Source: Rhizobium cauense
Lineage (GTDB): Bacteria > Pseudomonadota > Alphaproteobacteria > Rhizobiales > Rhizobiaceae
Direction of reading: 5' to 3'
DNA length: 64,000 nucleotides
Assembly (NCBI RefSeq): GCF_019511525.1
Contig: NZ_JAEUAT010000019.1
Coordinates: forward strand, 1-64,000
The notes below the pieces were generated by a model, which saw only the letters and a program-made list of their open reading frames with translations, did no database searches and was not told the DNA's origin. Below, in pieces: positions 63,252 through 64,000 of the stretch. The translations under genes were made by a program, and so were the position numbers. Each line of letters begins with the position of its first letter. Within the stretch, counting starts at the first letter, position 1.

Positions 63252-63701
63252 GTGGCCGAACAGACCATCTACTACGAAAACTACGAGCTGGGTTCCACGC
63301 GGACGACCACGGGGCGCACGATCACCGAGACCGACTTCGTCGTCCATGCGGGCCACACCGGCGATTTCTTCCCGCATCACATGGACGCGGAGTTCGCCAA
63401 GACCTTGCCGGGCGGACAGCGCATCGCCCATGGCACGATGGTGTTTTCGATCGGTGTCGGCCTGACGGCGTCACTGATCAATCCTGTGGCCTTCTCCTAC
63501 GGCTACGATCGCCTGCGTTTTGTGCGCCCGGTCCACATCGGCGACACGATCCGCACACGCGTAACGATCTCGGCCAAGGAGGACGATCCGAAGCGGGCGG
63601 CCTGCGGCCGTGTGACGGAACGCTGTGAAGTCATCAACCAGCGCGACGAGGTCGTCCTTGCCGCCGATCACATTCTTGTTGTCGAGCGTCAGCGCTCCTG
63701 A
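63252..63701 (+). CDS. MaoC-like hydratase (hot-dog fold)
   Basis: 149 residues from a GTG three bases after the previous stop. Motifs: GRTITETDFVVHAGHTGDFF, then PHHMD with the Asp-His hydratase pair (D and H of GDFFPHH), IAHGTMVFSIGVGL, YDRLRFVRPVHIGDTIRTRV. MaoC proteins hydrate enoyl-CoA thioesters. In a sugar cluster with a CaiB-type CoA-transferase this is unusual and suggests a CoA-bound intermediate. Confidence 0.87.
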   Translation: MAEQTIYYENYELGSTRTTTGRTITETDFVVHAGHTGDFFPHHMDAEFAKTLPGGQRIAHGTMVFSIGVGLTASLINPVAFSYGYDRLRFVRPVHIGDTIRTRVTISAKEDDPKRAACGRVTERCEVINQRDEVVLAADHILVVERQRS

Positions 63702-63712
63702 AGAGGCCAGAC

Positions 63713-64000
63713 ATGACTATCAATCTTTCGGGAAAATCCGTACTCATCACCGCTGCGGGACAGGGGATCGGCCGCGCGACGGCGATTGCATTTGCCGCAG
63801 CCGGTGCGTCGGTCCACGCGACCGACATCAACACCGATGCGCTGGCATCTCTCGCCGGCGAAGCCAACGTCTCCACGCACAAGCTCAATGTGCTTGACGA
63901 CGGTGCAGTCAAGGCATTGGTGAAGGAGATCGGGGTCGTCGACGTGCTCTTCAATTGCGCCGGTTTCGTCCATGCCGGCTCGATTCTTGAGATGAAGGAT
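63713..64000 (+). CDS. SDR oxidoreductase, BDH2-like (partial, runs off the window)
   Basis: The first 96 residues. Motifs: GKSVLITAAGQGIGRATAIA, HATDIN (NAD-binding Asp) and VDVLFNCAGFVHAGSILEMK. The TAA.QGIG and LFN.AGFVH patterns match BDH2/DHRS6 and bacterial 2-keto-3-deoxy-L-fuconate dehydrogenases. That activity would follow an enolase-superfamily dehydratase, as in the L-fucose oxidative route, so the two genes fit one pathway. The catalytic YxxxK part lies outside the window. Confidence 0.85.
   Translation, partial: MTINLSGKSVLITAAGQGIGRATAIAFAAAGASVHATDINTDALASLAGEANVSTHKLNVLDDGAVKALVKEIGVVDVLFNCAGFVHAGSILEMKD

Overview
The window reads as an alphaproteobacterial chromosome or large replicon of the Rhizobiaceae type (Rhizobium, Agrobacterium, Ensifer or Shinella-like). 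The evidence is a GC-rich sequence, a glpDSTPQUV-glpK glycerol operon of the rhizobial ABC type, the conserved block DUF882 peptidase / gloA / double cold-shock protein / DUF192, an NDUFS4-like complex I subunit between tRNA-Pro and tRNA-Arg, and many sugar ABC importers. No species can be named from the sequence alone.

Layout. (1) 1-9.9 kb is an accessory region: a large SIR2/STAND-like defence candidate, two different HNH nuclease genes, a zinc-ribbon/DUF429 pair, small orphan genes and two decayed genes (a frameshifted unknown and the C-terminal stub of a type I restriction HsdS). It ends exactly at the 3' end of a tRNA-Glu(CTC), as expected for an island, although no integrase lies in the window. 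(2) 9.9-15.4 kb is core: two tRNA-Glu genes, a YCII protein, a DUF882 lipoprotein peptidase, gloA, cold shock, DUF192, CAP and ExoD. (3) 15.6-20.2 kb is a nitric-oxide module: NsrR, a truncated-haemoglobin/DUF1971 fusion and flavohaemoglobin Hmp, with two NsrR-type operators, then an MBL-fold remnant and a histidine-tailed membrane protein. (4) 20.4-22.8 kb holds tRNA-Pro, a complex I subunit, tRNA-Arg, an SDR and two very small membrane proteins.

(5) 23.2-39.2 kb is a LacI-controlled catabolic operon: family I CoA-transferase, enoyl-CoA hydratase, aldehyde dehydrogenase, a GtsABCD-like sugar importer, two GMC oxidoreductases, SDR and glycerate 2-kinase, then a separate SDR. Two perfect copies of a 14-bp palindrome lie upstream of lacI, one in the promoter spacer. 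(6) 39.3-41.5 kb has a fosmidomycin-resistance-type MFS exporter divergent from an AraC regulator. (7) 41.5-50.9 kb is the glycerol uptake and catabolism operon; its two ABC ATPases carry complementary defects, predicting one normal and one degenerate ATP site. (8) 51-52.7 kb encodes an EptA-type phosphoethanolamine transferase. (9) 53.1-64 kb is an IclR-controlled cluster: CaiB-type CoA-transferase, a binding-protein-like gene with no signal peptide, IclR, a complete CUT1-type importer, an enolase-superfamily dehydratase, a RhaM-like mutarotase, a Gfo/Idh/MocA oxidoreductase, a MaoC hydratase and a BDH2-like SDR cut by the window edge.

The most notable theme is that both catabolic clusters (5 and 9) join a sugar-type ABC importer and sugar or sugar-acid oxidising enzymes to acyl-CoA chemistry (CoA-transferase plus hydratase). 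This suggests routes in which a sugar-derived acid is activated as a CoA thioester. I know of no described pathway with either gene set; the substrates are unknown.
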